Positions 16,589-25,300 of a stretch of 64,000 nucleotides of DNA are shown piece after piece. Position 1 is the stretch's first letter, and each line of letters starts with the position of its first letter. The notes beneath the pieces were generated by a model. It had not been told where the DNA came from and did not search any database. It was given only the letters and a program-made list of their open reading frames with translations. Origin of the DNA: Tabrizicola flagellatus. Lineage in GTDB: Bacteria > Pseudomonadota > Alphaproteobacteria > Rhodobacterales > Rhodobacteraceae. A program made the position numbers and the translations under genes. The stretch covers positions 124,001-188,000 of the forward strand of contig NZ_VMDU01000005.1 of the NCBI RefSeq assembly GCF_008271465.1. The letters are read 5' to 3'.

Positions 16589-18253
16589 ATGATGAACGGC
16601 GGGCGGCTTCTGGTGGACTGTCTGGTGGCGCTCGGGGCCGCGAAGGGCTTCGGCGTGCCGGGGGAAAGCTATCTGGCGGTGCTGGACGCGCTGCACGACA
16701 CGCGGGGCAGGCTCGACTTCATCCTCTGCCGCAACGAGGGGGGCGCGGCCTTCATGGCGGCGGCCTGGGGCAAGCTGACCGGGCAGCCGGGGCTCTGCTT
16801 CGTCACCCGCGGGCCCGGCGCGACCAATGCCGCCATCGGCATCCATACCGCCATGCAGGATTCCGCGCCGATGCTCGTCTTCGTCGGCCAGGTCGGAACC
16901 GACATGCGCGGGCGCGAGGCCTTCCAGGAACTCGACTACCGCGCCGTCTTCGGCACCATGGCGAAATGGGCGGTCGAGATCGACCAGGCCGACCGCATCC
17001 CGGAAATCCTCTCTCGCGCCTGGATCACCGCCACCACCGGCCGCCCCGGCCCCATCGTCATCGCCCTGCCCGAGGACATGCTCTCCGGCCCCGCCTCGGC
17101 CGCGCCGCTCACCGGCCCGGCCCGCATCGCCGAACCCGCCCCCGACCCCGCCGCCCTGGCCGAGGCGCTGGCGCTCCTCGCCTCGGCGGCGCGCCCCGCG
17201 ATCCTTCTGGGCGGCTGCAACTGGACCGAGGCCGGAAAGACCGCGCTCAAGGCCTTCGCCGAGACCTCCGACATCCCCGTGATCGCGGCGCTGCGCTACC
17301 AGGACATGTTCGACAACCACTCGCCCTGTTACGCGGGCGATCTGGGCCTCGGCCTTGCCGCCGGGGTGCGCCGGACCCTGGCCGAGGCCGACGTCGTGCT
17401 CGCGCTGAACACCCGCTTTGGCGAGATCTCGACAGAAGGCTACACCCTGTTCCAGGTGCCCGTCCCACGGCAGAAGATCATCCATGTCCACGCCTCGGTG
17501 GCCGAGATCGGCAAGATCTACATCCCCACCCTCGGCATCCCCGCCGGCCCCAACGCCTTCGCCGCCGCCCTGACCCCGGTCAGCGGCGCCTGGGCCGACT
17601 GGCGCCGCCGCGCGCGGGCGGAGTACGAGGCGACCTTCGACCTGCCGCCCCAGCCTTCGCCGGTGGATATGGGCGCGGTGACGGCGCATCTGCGCGCTGT
17701 GCTGCCCGAGGATGCGATCCTGACCAACGGGGCGGGCAACTTCACCGCCTGGCCGAACAAGTTCTTCCGCTTCGGCCCGAAGGCGCGCCTCCTGGCCCCG
17801 CAGTCGGGCGCGATGGGCTATGGCCTGCCCGCCGCCATCGCCGCCAAGGTCGCCCATCCCGACCGCACCGTGGTCTGCTTCGCCGGCGACGGCGATTTCC
17901 AGATGACCTGCCAGGAGCTTGGCACCGCCCTCCAGGCCGGCGCCCAGCCCATCGTCCTGATCCTGAACAACGGCACCTACGGCACGATCCGCGCGCACCA
18001 GGAACGGACCTACCCCGCCCGCGTCTCGGCCACTGACCTGGTGAACCCAGATTTCCCCGCGCTCGCCCGCGCCTACGGCTTCCACGCCGAACGGGTCGAA
18101 CGCACCGATGACTTCCCCGCCGCCTTCGCCCGGGCGCTGGCCTCGCCCGGCGGCGCGGTCCTCGACCTGAACATCTCGGCCGAGGCGCTGACCCCGCGCC
18201 AGACGCTCTCGCAGATGCGCGCCGCCGCCCAGGCCCGGCAAGCCCCGCAGTAG
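16589..18253 (+). CDS. Thiamine diphosphate-dependent enzyme (acetolactate synthase large subunit-like)
   Basis: The 554-residue protein has the three domains of the pyruvate oxidase/AHAS family: N-terminal Pyr domain with the catalytic Glu50 (ILCRNEGGAAF), a central domain (about 190-330), and the C-terminal PP domain with the Mg-ThDP motif GDGDFQ and ILNNGTYGTIR. Such IlvB-like proteins decarboxylate 2-oxo acids. No regulatory small subunit (ilvN) is present, so it is probably a catabolic enzyme rather than true AHAS. Adjacent to the proline-racemase-family gene, it may act on the same catabolic route (inference). The start is at ATG 16589; an in-frame TTG at 16577 is an alternative. Confidence 0.82.
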   Translation: MMNGGRLLVDCLVALGAAKGFGVPGESYLAVLDALHDTRGRLDFILCRNEGGAAFMAAAWGKLTGQPGLCFVTRGPGATNAAIGIHTAMQDSAPMLVFVGQVGTDMRGREAFQELDYRAVFGTMAKWAVEIDQADRIPEILSRAWITATTGRPGPIVIALPEDMLSGPASAAPLTGPARIAEPAPDPAALAEALALLASAARPAILLGGCNWTEAGKTALKAFAETSDIPVIAALRYQDMFDNHSPCYAGDLGLGLAAGVRRTLAEADVVLALNTRFGEISTEGYTLFQVPVPRQKIIHVHASVAEIGKIYIPTLGIPAGPNAFAAALTPVSGAWADWRRRARAEYEATFDLPPQPSPVDMGAVTAHLRAVLPEDAILTNGAGNFTAWPNKFFRFGPKARLLAPQSGAMGYGLPAAIAAKVAHPDRTVVCFAGDGDFQMTCQELGTALQAGAQPIVLILNNGTYGTIRAHQERTYPARVSATDLVNPDFPALARAYGFHAERVERTDDFPAAFARALASPGGAVLDLNISAEALTPRQTLSQMRAAAQARQAPQ

Positions 18254-18313
18254 TTGCGCTCGGCCGCCGCCGGGGCGAGACTGCGCCCCGATGACCGCGA
18301 CCGGGGAACCACC

Positions 18314-18865
18314 ATGACCGACCGCCTGCACCGCGCCCTTGCCCTGATCGACGCCGCCAATGCCGCCGACCCCAAGGGCGATGCCCTGCCCTATGGCGAG
18401 CGGATGAGCGCGGAACTCGCCCGCCTCGCCCCCGATGCCTCCGAGGTCCTCCAGATCGCCGCGCGCGGGCAGCATGTCGAACGCTGGCTCCTGCCCCGCT
18501 CGGACTATCCCGAAGGCAAGGCGGGCTATCTCGCCTGGCGCCGCGAACAGGCCCGCCGCCATGCGCTCCGCGTGGCCGGGATCATGGCCGAGGCGGGATA
18601 CGACCCCGCCGACTGCGACCGCGTGGGAGTGCTTCTGCGGAAAGAGGGGCTGAAACGCGACGCGGAAGTGCAGATGCTCGAGGACGTGATCTGCTTCGTC
18701 TTCCTGCGCTGGTATTTCGCGGATTTTGCCGCCGGGCGGGACGAGGCCTCGGTCCTCGACATCGTTCGGAAGACCGCGCGCAAGATGTCGGATGCCGCCC
18801 GCACCCGCGCGCTTGCGGAATTCGCCCTGCCGCCCCTGCTGGCCGATGCCGTCCGTTCAGCCTGA
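18314..18865 (+). CDS. DUF4202 family protein
   Basis: The 183-residue soluble protein matches the DUF4202 pattern: IDAANAADP near the N-terminus, ARGQHVERWLLPRSDYPEGK, GYLAWRREQARRHA, and LEDVICFVFLRWYFADF. The function is not known; conserved His, Glu and Asp residues suggest a metal-dependent hydrolase-like site, but that is speculation. It lies 60 bp after the ThDP enzyme on the same strand and overlaps the convergent YihY gene by 9 bp at the 3' end. Confidence 0.8.
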   Translation: MTDRLHRALALIDAANAADPKGDALPYGERMSAELARLAPDASEVLQIAARGQHVERWLLPRSDYPEGKAGYLAWRREQARRHALRVAGIMAEAGYDPADCDRVGVLLRKEGLKRDAEVQMLEDVICFVFLRWYFADFAAGRDEASVLDIVRKTARKMSDAARTRALAEFALPPLLADAVRSA

Positions 18866-19699
18866 CCGGCGCCGCATCCGCTCGTCCAGTTCGGCATTGA
18901 TCGCCCCGCCCAGCAGCACCGCCCAGACGCTCAGATACAGCCACATCATCAGGATGATGACCGCCCCGATCGAGCCGTAGATCGCGTTGTAGCTGTTGAA
19001 GTTCGCCAGATAGACCGAGAACCCGATCGAGACTCCGGCCCAGGCCAGCGCCGCCACCAGCACGCCGACGCTGATCCAGGGCGAGCGGAACCCGCCCGGC
19101 ACGTTCGGGCCGAAACGGTAAAGGATCGACAGGCAGGTGACGACCAGGAGGAACATCGCCCCCCAGGGCAGCACCTTGGTCAGCCAGGCTTCGAAGGTGC
19201 CGAAGGTGACATAGCTCAAGAGGATCGGCACGACGACGACCGTCACCAGCGCGATGAACAGCGCCCCGATCAGCGCGCCGGTCAAGAGGAAGTCCACCGC
19301 CCAGCCGCGTAGCCAGCCCCTCGGGCGCGAGCGGTGCACCACGTCCAGCCCCTGCACCAGCGCCGACACCCCCGCCCGCGCCGAGTAGAGCGCGATCAGC
19401 AGCGACAGGATCGTGGTCCATTGCAGCGCCGACCGCGGCGCGGTGATCAGGCCCATCACCTGATCGTGGATCAGCTGGCCCGCCTCGGGCGGCAGAAAGC
19501 GTTCGGCCACCTCCAGATAGCCCCGGATCACCCCGGGATCGGCGAACATGCCCCAGACCGCGACGGCGGCGGCCAGGCCCGGAAAGACTGCGAACATGGC
19601 GAAGAAGGCCACGCCGGCGGCAATCAGGCCGAAATGCCCGTCGCCGACCCGCAGCCAGACCGCCGCGACGAAATCCCATGCCTGCCTCAGCCCCGTCAT
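18857..19699 (-). CDS. YihY/virulence factor BrkB family membrane protein
   Basis: The 280 residues contain about six transmembrane segments: GLIAAGVAFFAMFAVFPGLA, LQWTTILSLLIALYSA, ALIGALFIALVTVVVVPILL, WGAMFLLVVTCLSILYRF, GVLVAALAWAGVSIGFSVYL and IGAVIILMMWLYLSVWAVLL. The last includes the family segment GAVIILMMWLY, followed by LLGGAINAELD. The role of YihY proteins is not established. The start at 19699 gives the family's usual N-terminus. It is divergent from the aldo/keto reductase gene. Confidence 0.88.
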   Translation of the reverse strand: MTGLRQAWDFVAAVWLRVGDGHFGLIAAGVAFFAMFAVFPGLAAAVAVWGMFADPGVIRGYLEVAERFLPPEAGQLIHDQVMGLITAPRSALQWTTILSLLIALYSARAGVSALVQGLDVVHRSRPRGWLRGWAVDFLLTGALIGALFIALVTVVVVPILLSYVTFGTFEAWLTKVLPWGAMFLLVVTCLSILYRFGPNVPGGFRSPWISVGVLVAALAWAGVSIGFSVYLANFNSYNAIYGSIGAVIILMMWLYLSVWAVLLGGAINAELDERMRRRSG

Positions 19700-19797
19700 G
19701 CCGCCAGCTTCCACAAGATCGTGTCCCGGCGCAACGTCCGGCGCAACTTGCAGCCGCCCGTGCCCCGACGCATGATAGCGCCAACAGGAGGGCCCCC

Positions 19798-20823
19798 ATG
19801 AGCTATGTTCCTAACCCCGACCGTTACGGCCGGATGATCTACAACCGCTGCGGCGCCTCGGGGCTGAAGCTGCCGGCGATCAGCCTCGGCCTCTGGCACA
19901 ACTTCGGCCACGACACGCCGCACGCCACGAAACAGGCGATCTGCCGCACCGCCTTCGACCTCGGCATCACGCATTTCGACCTCGCCAACAACTACGGCCC
20001 CCCGCCCGGCAGCGCCGAGGAAGCCTTCGGGGAACTCCTGCGCACCGACTTCCGTTCCCACCGGGACGAGCTGATCATCTCCTCCAAGGCCGGCTACCTG
20101 ATGTGGGACGGCCCCTATGGCGAATGGGGCAGCCGGAAGTATGTGATCGCTTCCTGCGACCAGTCGCTGAAGCGGATGGGCCTCGACTATGTGGACATCT
20201 TCTATTCCCACCGCTTCGACCCCGACACGCCGCTCGAGGAAACCATGGGCGCGCTCGACCACATCGTCCGGTCGGGTCGGGCGCAGTACATCGGCATCTC
20301 CAGCTACAACTCCCAGCGCACGCGCGAGGCGGTGGCGATCCTGAAGGACCTCGGCACGCCGCTCCTCATCCACCAGCCCAGCTACAACATCCTGAACCGC
20401 TGGGTGGAAACCGACGGGCTGAAGGACACGCTTAAGGAACTGGGCGTCGGCTCCATCGCCTTCGTGCCGCTGGCGCAGGGCATCCTGACCAACAAGTATC
20501 TGAACGGGATCCCCGCTGGCAGCCGGGCGACGCAGGGCAAGTCGCTCGACCCCGCCGTGGTGGAAAAGGCGCTGGCCTCGGTGCGCAAGCTGAACGACAT
20601 GGCCGCAGCGCGCGGGCAGACGCTGGCGCAGATGGCCATCGCCTGGGTCTTGCGGGGCGGCGGGATCACCAGCGCGCTGATCGGCGCCTCGAGGCCCGAG
20701 CAGGTCACGGACTGCGTGGGCGCGCTGGAGAACCTGGACTTCACCGCCGAGGAACTGGCCCGGATCGACGCCATCTCCGAGGAGAAGGACATCAACCTCT
20801 GGGCCAGATCCTCCGAGGGATGA
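19798..20823 (+). CDS. Aldo/keto reductase (YghZ/L-glyceraldehyde-3-phosphate reductase type)
   Basis: The 341-residue TIM-barrel protein begins MSYVPNPDRYGRMIYNRCG and shows the AKR tetrad region: THFDLANNYGPPPGSAEEAF (Asp and Tyr), ISSKAGYLMW (Lys) and YVDIFYSHRFD (His), plus the NADPH-binding ALIGASRPEQV. Motifs and length fit the AKR14 (YghZ, GprA) group, which reduces L-glyceraldehyde-3-phosphate and other small aldehydes with NADPH. AGGAGGG precedes the ATG. It ends at the palindromic terminator at 20832. Confidence 0.88.
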   Translation: MSYVPNPDRYGRMIYNRCGASGLKLPAISLGLWHNFGHDTPHATKQAICRTAFDLGITHFDLANNYGPPPGSAEEAFGELLRTDFRSHRDELIISSKAGYLMWDGPYGEWGSRKYVIASCDQSLKRMGLDYVDIFYSHRFDPDTPLEETMGALDHIVRSGRAQYIGISSYNSQRTREAVAILKDLGTPLLIHQPSYNILNRWVETDGLKDTLKELGVGSIAFVPLAQGILTNKYLNGIPAGSRATQGKSLDPAVVEKALASVRKLNDMAAARGQTLAQMAIAWVLRGGGITSALIGASRPEQVTDCVGALENLDFTAEELARIDAISEEKDINLWARSSEG

Positions 20824-20831
20824 CCGCGCAA

Positions 20832-20862
20832 CCCCAAGATTTTTCGTCGAAAAATCTTGGGG
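20832..20862. terminator. Palindromic bidirectional terminator (type A copy 2)
   Basis: Perfect 31-nt palindrome: arm CCCCAAGATTTTTCG, centre T, complementary arm. It lies between the convergent aldo/keto reductase (stop 20823) and phytase-like (stop 20875) genes. Its core TTCG-N-CGAA and outer CCAA/TTGG match the element at 889-917. Confidence 0.78.
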
Positions 20863-20874
20863 CCCGCCCGTGGC

Positions 20875-22224
20875 CTACTTCGCCGCCAGAAGCTCCGGCA
20901 CTTCCAGAAGGACGAACTCGTTGTCCGCGGCCTTGTCCAGCGCGCGACCCGAGGAGAACGGCAGGTTGTTGTCCACCGCCACGACGATATGGGTATCGTC
21001 GGCCTTCATCACGTCCTCGATGGTGAAGAAGGGCAGGGTGAAGACCCCTGCCTCGCCGCCCGCGGTTTCCAGACGCGCCTTGCCGTCCGGGTCGGCGATG
21101 TTCATCAGATCGACATGGCCCAGCCGCTTGGCGAAACCGTCCGCGTCGATCTGCGCCGTGTCTATCAGCACCACGTTCTTCACCATCGCCGGGGCGGGGA
21201 AGCAGTCGGGCTTCGGATCGCCCGCGCATTTCAGCGCCGGAACGCCCTCGCCGTTGTCACGCTCGATTACCAGGGCACGAGTCTCGTCGATGAAGTTGAA
21301 ATCGCCGATCGCCGTCGCACCTTCGGAGAGCGCGAACTTGAAGCCCGCCCCGGTCCATTCGCCCTTGGCCGGATCGAAGGCCAGCGCGCGCAGGTAGTCA
21401 CCCTCGGGCTTGCCCTCGGCGTTCAGAAGCGGCTTCTCGAACATCGCCCACAAGAGGCCCGAGCCCGGTTGCAGCGCCATCCCCTCGTAGCCGCCCGACC
21501 GTTGCACCGTCCAGTCCTTGCCCATGACCGAAACCGCGCTGATGCCGGTGGTATCGGGTCCCTTTAGCACCGTGCCATCCATCATCGTCGGATAGACCTC
21601 GCGCACCACGCCATCCAGCCCCGCGCGGATGATGTAGGGCCCGAACTCGTCGCCGATCCAGACCTCGCCGTTCACAAGCTGGATGCTTTCAAGGTCGAAA
21701 TCGGCCCCGGTCAGATAGCGGCTCTCCGATCCCTCATAGGCGATGCGGAAGGGCACCTTGAACTCGGGGTCGCGCAGGAAGACCGTCTCGCGCACCGCGA
21801 CCTCGCCCGAGGCCCAGTCCGGCGCGACGCGGTGGAAGAACAAGAGCGCATCGGGGCTGTTCGCCTTGGAGCCGAAGCCGTTGTCGGTCAGCGTCAGGAT
21901 GCTGCCGTCCTCGGTCAGGTTCATCGCAAAGCCGGAAAAGCCCTGCAGGGGCTGGCCCTGGAACGGCAGGCTGATGCCGGTCGGCCGCTTGCCGTGGCTG
22001 GCGCCGGTGTCGCCCGGGACGGTCCCCGGCTCCCTCACCGGGGCGGCGCCGGTGAACTTGCCCGACACCTGCGCATCCTTCGGCGCATCGGCGGGGGCGG
22101 GGATGTAGCTCGCCGCCGGCACCAGCGCATGGCCGGCGAGTTTCGACGGGAACACCGTCTCGGCGGCGGCCGGCAGGGCCAGGCCGGACAGGGCGGTGCA
22201 GAACAGAAGGAACCTGGATTGCAT
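20875..22224 (-). CDS. Exported esterase-like activity of phytase family protein
   Basis: The 449-residue protein has a signal peptide (about 1-21, ending LPAAA) and the Phytase-like domain (PF13449): FQGQPLQGFSGFAMNLTED, LTLTDNGFGSK, FDLESIQLVNGEVWIGDEFG and GGYEGMALQPGSGLLWA. Such periplasmic or secreted proteins form beta-propellers with phosphoesterase-like activity; the substrate is unknown. The start codon is directly next to a 9-bp inverted repeat (22225-22256) that could hide the ribosome site, and a weak PHO-box-like repeat lies at 22274-22291, so phosphate control is possible. Confidence 0.85.
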   Translation of the reverse strand: MQSRFLLFCTALSGLALPAAAETVFPSKLAGHALVPAASYIPAPADAPKDAQVSGKFTGAAPVREPGTVPGDTGASHGKRPTGISLPFQGQPLQGFSGFAMNLTEDGSILTLTDNGFGSKANSPDALLFFHRVAPDWASGEVAVRETVFLRDPEFKVPFRIAYEGSESRYLTGADFDLESIQLVNGEVWIGDEFGPYIIRAGLDGVVREVYPTMMDGTVLKGPDTTGISAVSVMGKDWTVQRSGGYEGMALQPGSGLLWAMFEKPLLNAEGKPEGDYLRALAFDPAKGEWTGAGFKFALSEGATAIGDFNFIDETRALVIERDNGEGVPALKCAGDPKPDCFPAPAMVKNVVLIDTAQIDADGFAKRLGHVDLMNIADPDGKARLETAGGEAGVFTLPFFTIEDVMKADDTHIVVAVDNNLPFSSGRALDKAADNEFVLLEVPELLAAK

Positions 22225-22256
22225 GGCAAGGTCTCCATTGTCGGGTGGACCTTGCC
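22225..22256 (-). promoter_or_regulatory. Hairpin abutting the start codon of the phytase-like gene
   Basis: On the coding (minus) strand GGCAAGGTC and GACCTTGCC form a perfect 9-bp stem with a 14-nt loop; the 3' arm ends at the base before ATG. The candidate ribosome site GGAG sits at the loop/stem boundary, so folding could limit translation. It could equally be a protein operator. Confidence 0.55.
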
Positions 22257-22273
22257 TCGGTAGCAAAGCCGGC

Positions 22274-22291
22274 ACGACAGGCACGTGACGG
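22274..22291 (-). promoter_or_regulatory. Possible PHO box upstream of phytase-like gene
   Basis: On the minus strand CCGTCAC-GTGC-CTGTCGT matches the PhoB consensus CTGTCAT-N4-CTGTCAT at 11 of 14 positions with the correct 11-nt period. The match is weak but lies before a gene whose family acts on phosphoesters. Confidence 0.3.
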
Positions 22292-22346
22292 CGCTGCGAA
22301 AGTTTCGCAAAGGCGCCCGGGCCGTATGGTCCGGGCGCCGGAAGAG

Positions 22347-25300
22347 TTATTCCGCCGGAACCTTCGCAACCTCGTCCGACAGGGGATAGGGCAGGCGTTC
22401 CACCATCTCCTTCGGGCAGACCTGGAGGAAGTTCTGCCGCTCGCGGTCCCAGTTCGACAGGATGCGTCCGGCGATCCGGCTGCCGGTTTCCTCCAGGTGG
22501 CGCTGGATCAGACCCTTCAGCTGCATCTCCCAATGCGGATGGCCCACGGCGCAGGTCAGGATGCTTTCAAGGTTCATGAAGTCCTCGGCCACGCCCTCGG
22601 GGTCGTAGACATAGGCCATGCCCCCCGTCATCCCCGCGCCGAAGTTCGCGCCGATCCGGCCCAGGATCACCGCCACCCCGCCGGTCATGTACTCGCACCC
22701 GTTCGACCCGCAGCCCTCGACCACCACGCTGGCGCCCGAGTTCCGCACCGCGAACCGCTCGCCGGCCCGACCGCTGGCGAACAGGAACCCGTCGGTCGCA
22801 CCATAGAGCACGGTGTTCCCGATGATCGTGTTCTCTTCCGCCTTCAGCGGCGAGGACATCAGCGGCCGCACGGTAATCGTGCCGCCCGACAGGCCCTTGC
22901 CGACATAGTCGTTGGCGTCGCCCTGCACCTCCAGCTTGAGACCGCGCACCGCAAAGGCGCCCAGCGACTGCCCGCAGGACCCGGTCAGCTTCACCGTCAG
23001 ATGGTCGGGCTGCAGCGCGTTCCGCATCCCGAACTTCTTGACGATATGCGAAGACGCCCGCGTGCCGATGGTGCGATGGGTGTTCCGCACCGCGTAGGAC
23101 AGCTGCATCTTCTCGCCGTCTTCGAAGAACCGCGCGCCGTCGCGGATGATCTCGGCATCCAGCGTGTCGGGCACCGCATTGCGCGGCTTCGACCGGTCAT
23201 AGGTGATCGACCGCGCACCATCGACAGTGATCAGCAGCGGGTTCAGGTCCAGGTCATCGAGGTTCGCAGCCCCACGGCTTACCTGGTTCAAAAGGTCCGC
23301 GCGCCCGATGATCTCGTCCAGCGACCGCGCGCCGATGGAGGCGAGGATTTCCCGCACTTCCTGCGCGTAGAAGGTGATGAGGTTGACCACCTTGTCCGCC
23401 GTGCCGGTGAACTTGGCCCGCAGGCGCTCGTCCTGGGTGCAGACGCCCACCGGGCAGGTGTTCGACTGGCACTGGCGCACCATGATGCAGCCCATGGCGA
23501 TCAGGGCGGCGGTGCCGATGCCGTATTCCTCGGCCCCCATCATCGCCGCCATCACGATGTCGCGCCCGGTCCGCAGGCCGCCGTCGGTGCGCAAGGTCAC
23601 CCGCTCGCGCAGGTTGTTCATCGCCAGCACCTGATGCGCCTCGGTCAGGCCCATCTCCCACGGCAGGCCGGCATACTTGATCGAGGTGGCGGGCGATGCC
23701 CCGGTGCCGCCGTTGTGGCCCGAGATCAGGATCACGTCGGCCTTGGCCTTCGCCACGCCCGCCGCGATGGTGCCCACGCCGGACGAAGACACCAGCTTCA
23801 CGCAGACCTTGGCGCGCGGGTTGATCTGCTTCAGGTCGTAGATCAGCTGCGCCAGATCCTCGATGGAGTAGATATCGTGGTGCGGCGGGGGGCTGATCAG
23901 CGTCACCCCCGGCGTCGAATGCCTTAAGCGAGCGATCAGCGCCGTGACCTTCATCCCCGGCAGCTGGCCGCCCTCGCCGGGCTTCGCGCCTTGCGCGACC
24001 TTGATCTCCAGCTCCTCGCAGGCGTTCAGATACTCCGCCGTGACGCCGAACCGGCCCGAGGCGACCTGCTTGATCTTGGCGGACGGGTTGTCACCGTTCG
24101 GTTCCGGCACGAAATGCGCCGGGTCCTCGCCGCCCTCGCCCGAGTCCGACTTCGCCCCGATCCGGTTCATCGCCACGTTCAGCGTCTTGTGCGCCTCGGG
24201 GCTGAGAGCGCCAAGCGACATGCCCGGCGTCACGAACCGCTTGCGGATCGAGGTGATGCTTTCGACCTCCTCGATCGGCACCGGCTTGCCCAGCGGCTTG
24301 ATGTCCAAAAGGTCGCGCAGGTGAATGGGCGGGTTCGCCCGCATCGCCGCTGAATATTGCTTCCAGATGTCATAGGACGCCCGGTCGCAGGCCGATTGCA
24401 GCATGTGCATGGTCTGCGCTTCCCAGGCGTGCTTCTCGCCCGACCGCCGCGCCTTGTAGAAGCCGCCGATGGGCAGCACGTCCGCGCCGCCCAGCCAGCC
24501 CTTGCGGTGCACCTCCTCCAGCTTCTGCTCGATCCCGGTCAGGCCGATGCCCGAGATGCGCGACTGCATGCCGGGGAAGTATTCCGCCACCATTGCGCGG
24601 GACAGTCCCACCGCCTCGAAGTTCAGCCCGCCGCGATAGCTGGAGATCACGCTGATCCCCATCTTCGACATGATCTTCAACAGGCCCGCGTCGATGGCAT
24701 CGCGATAGCGACGCATCGCATCGGTCAGCGAGCCATCGAGCAGCCCCCGGTCGATCCGGTCCGCGATGCTGTCCTGCGCCAGATAGGGGTTCACCGTGGT
24801 CGCGCCGCAGCCGATGAGGACGGCAAAGTAATGCGGGTCGATGCATTCCGCCGATCGCACGTTGATCGAGCAGAAGGTCCGCAGCCCCTTGCGCGTCAGC
24901 CAGCTGTGGACCGCCGAGGTCGCAAGGATCATCGGCATCCCCACCTTCTCCGGTCCCTGGTGCTCGTCCGTCAGCACCAGCTGCGCCGCACCCGACCGCA
25001 CGGCATCCTCGGCTTCGGCCCGGATGCGTTCCAGCCCCTGGCGCAGGTCGTCCAGCCCCTCGCCCACCGGGAAGGTGCAGTCGATGAAGGCCACCTGATC
25101 GCCGAAGCGCTCCACCATCACCTGGAACTCGCGGTTGGCGATGAAGGGGCTTTCCAGCACCAGGATCTCGGTCTGGCTGGACGATTCATCCAGCACGTTC
25201 TTCAGGTTGCCGAAGCGGGTCTTCAGGCTCATCACCCGCCCCTCGCGCAAGCTGTCGATGGGCGGGTTCGTCACCTGGCTGAAGTTCTGGCGGAAGTAGT

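Noticed and set aside
15365-18562. A 1065-codon minus-strand frame opposite the racemase-family and ThDP genes
   Set aside because: Covers two well-supported plus-strand genes in antisense; translation is Gly/Arg-rich and has no domain.
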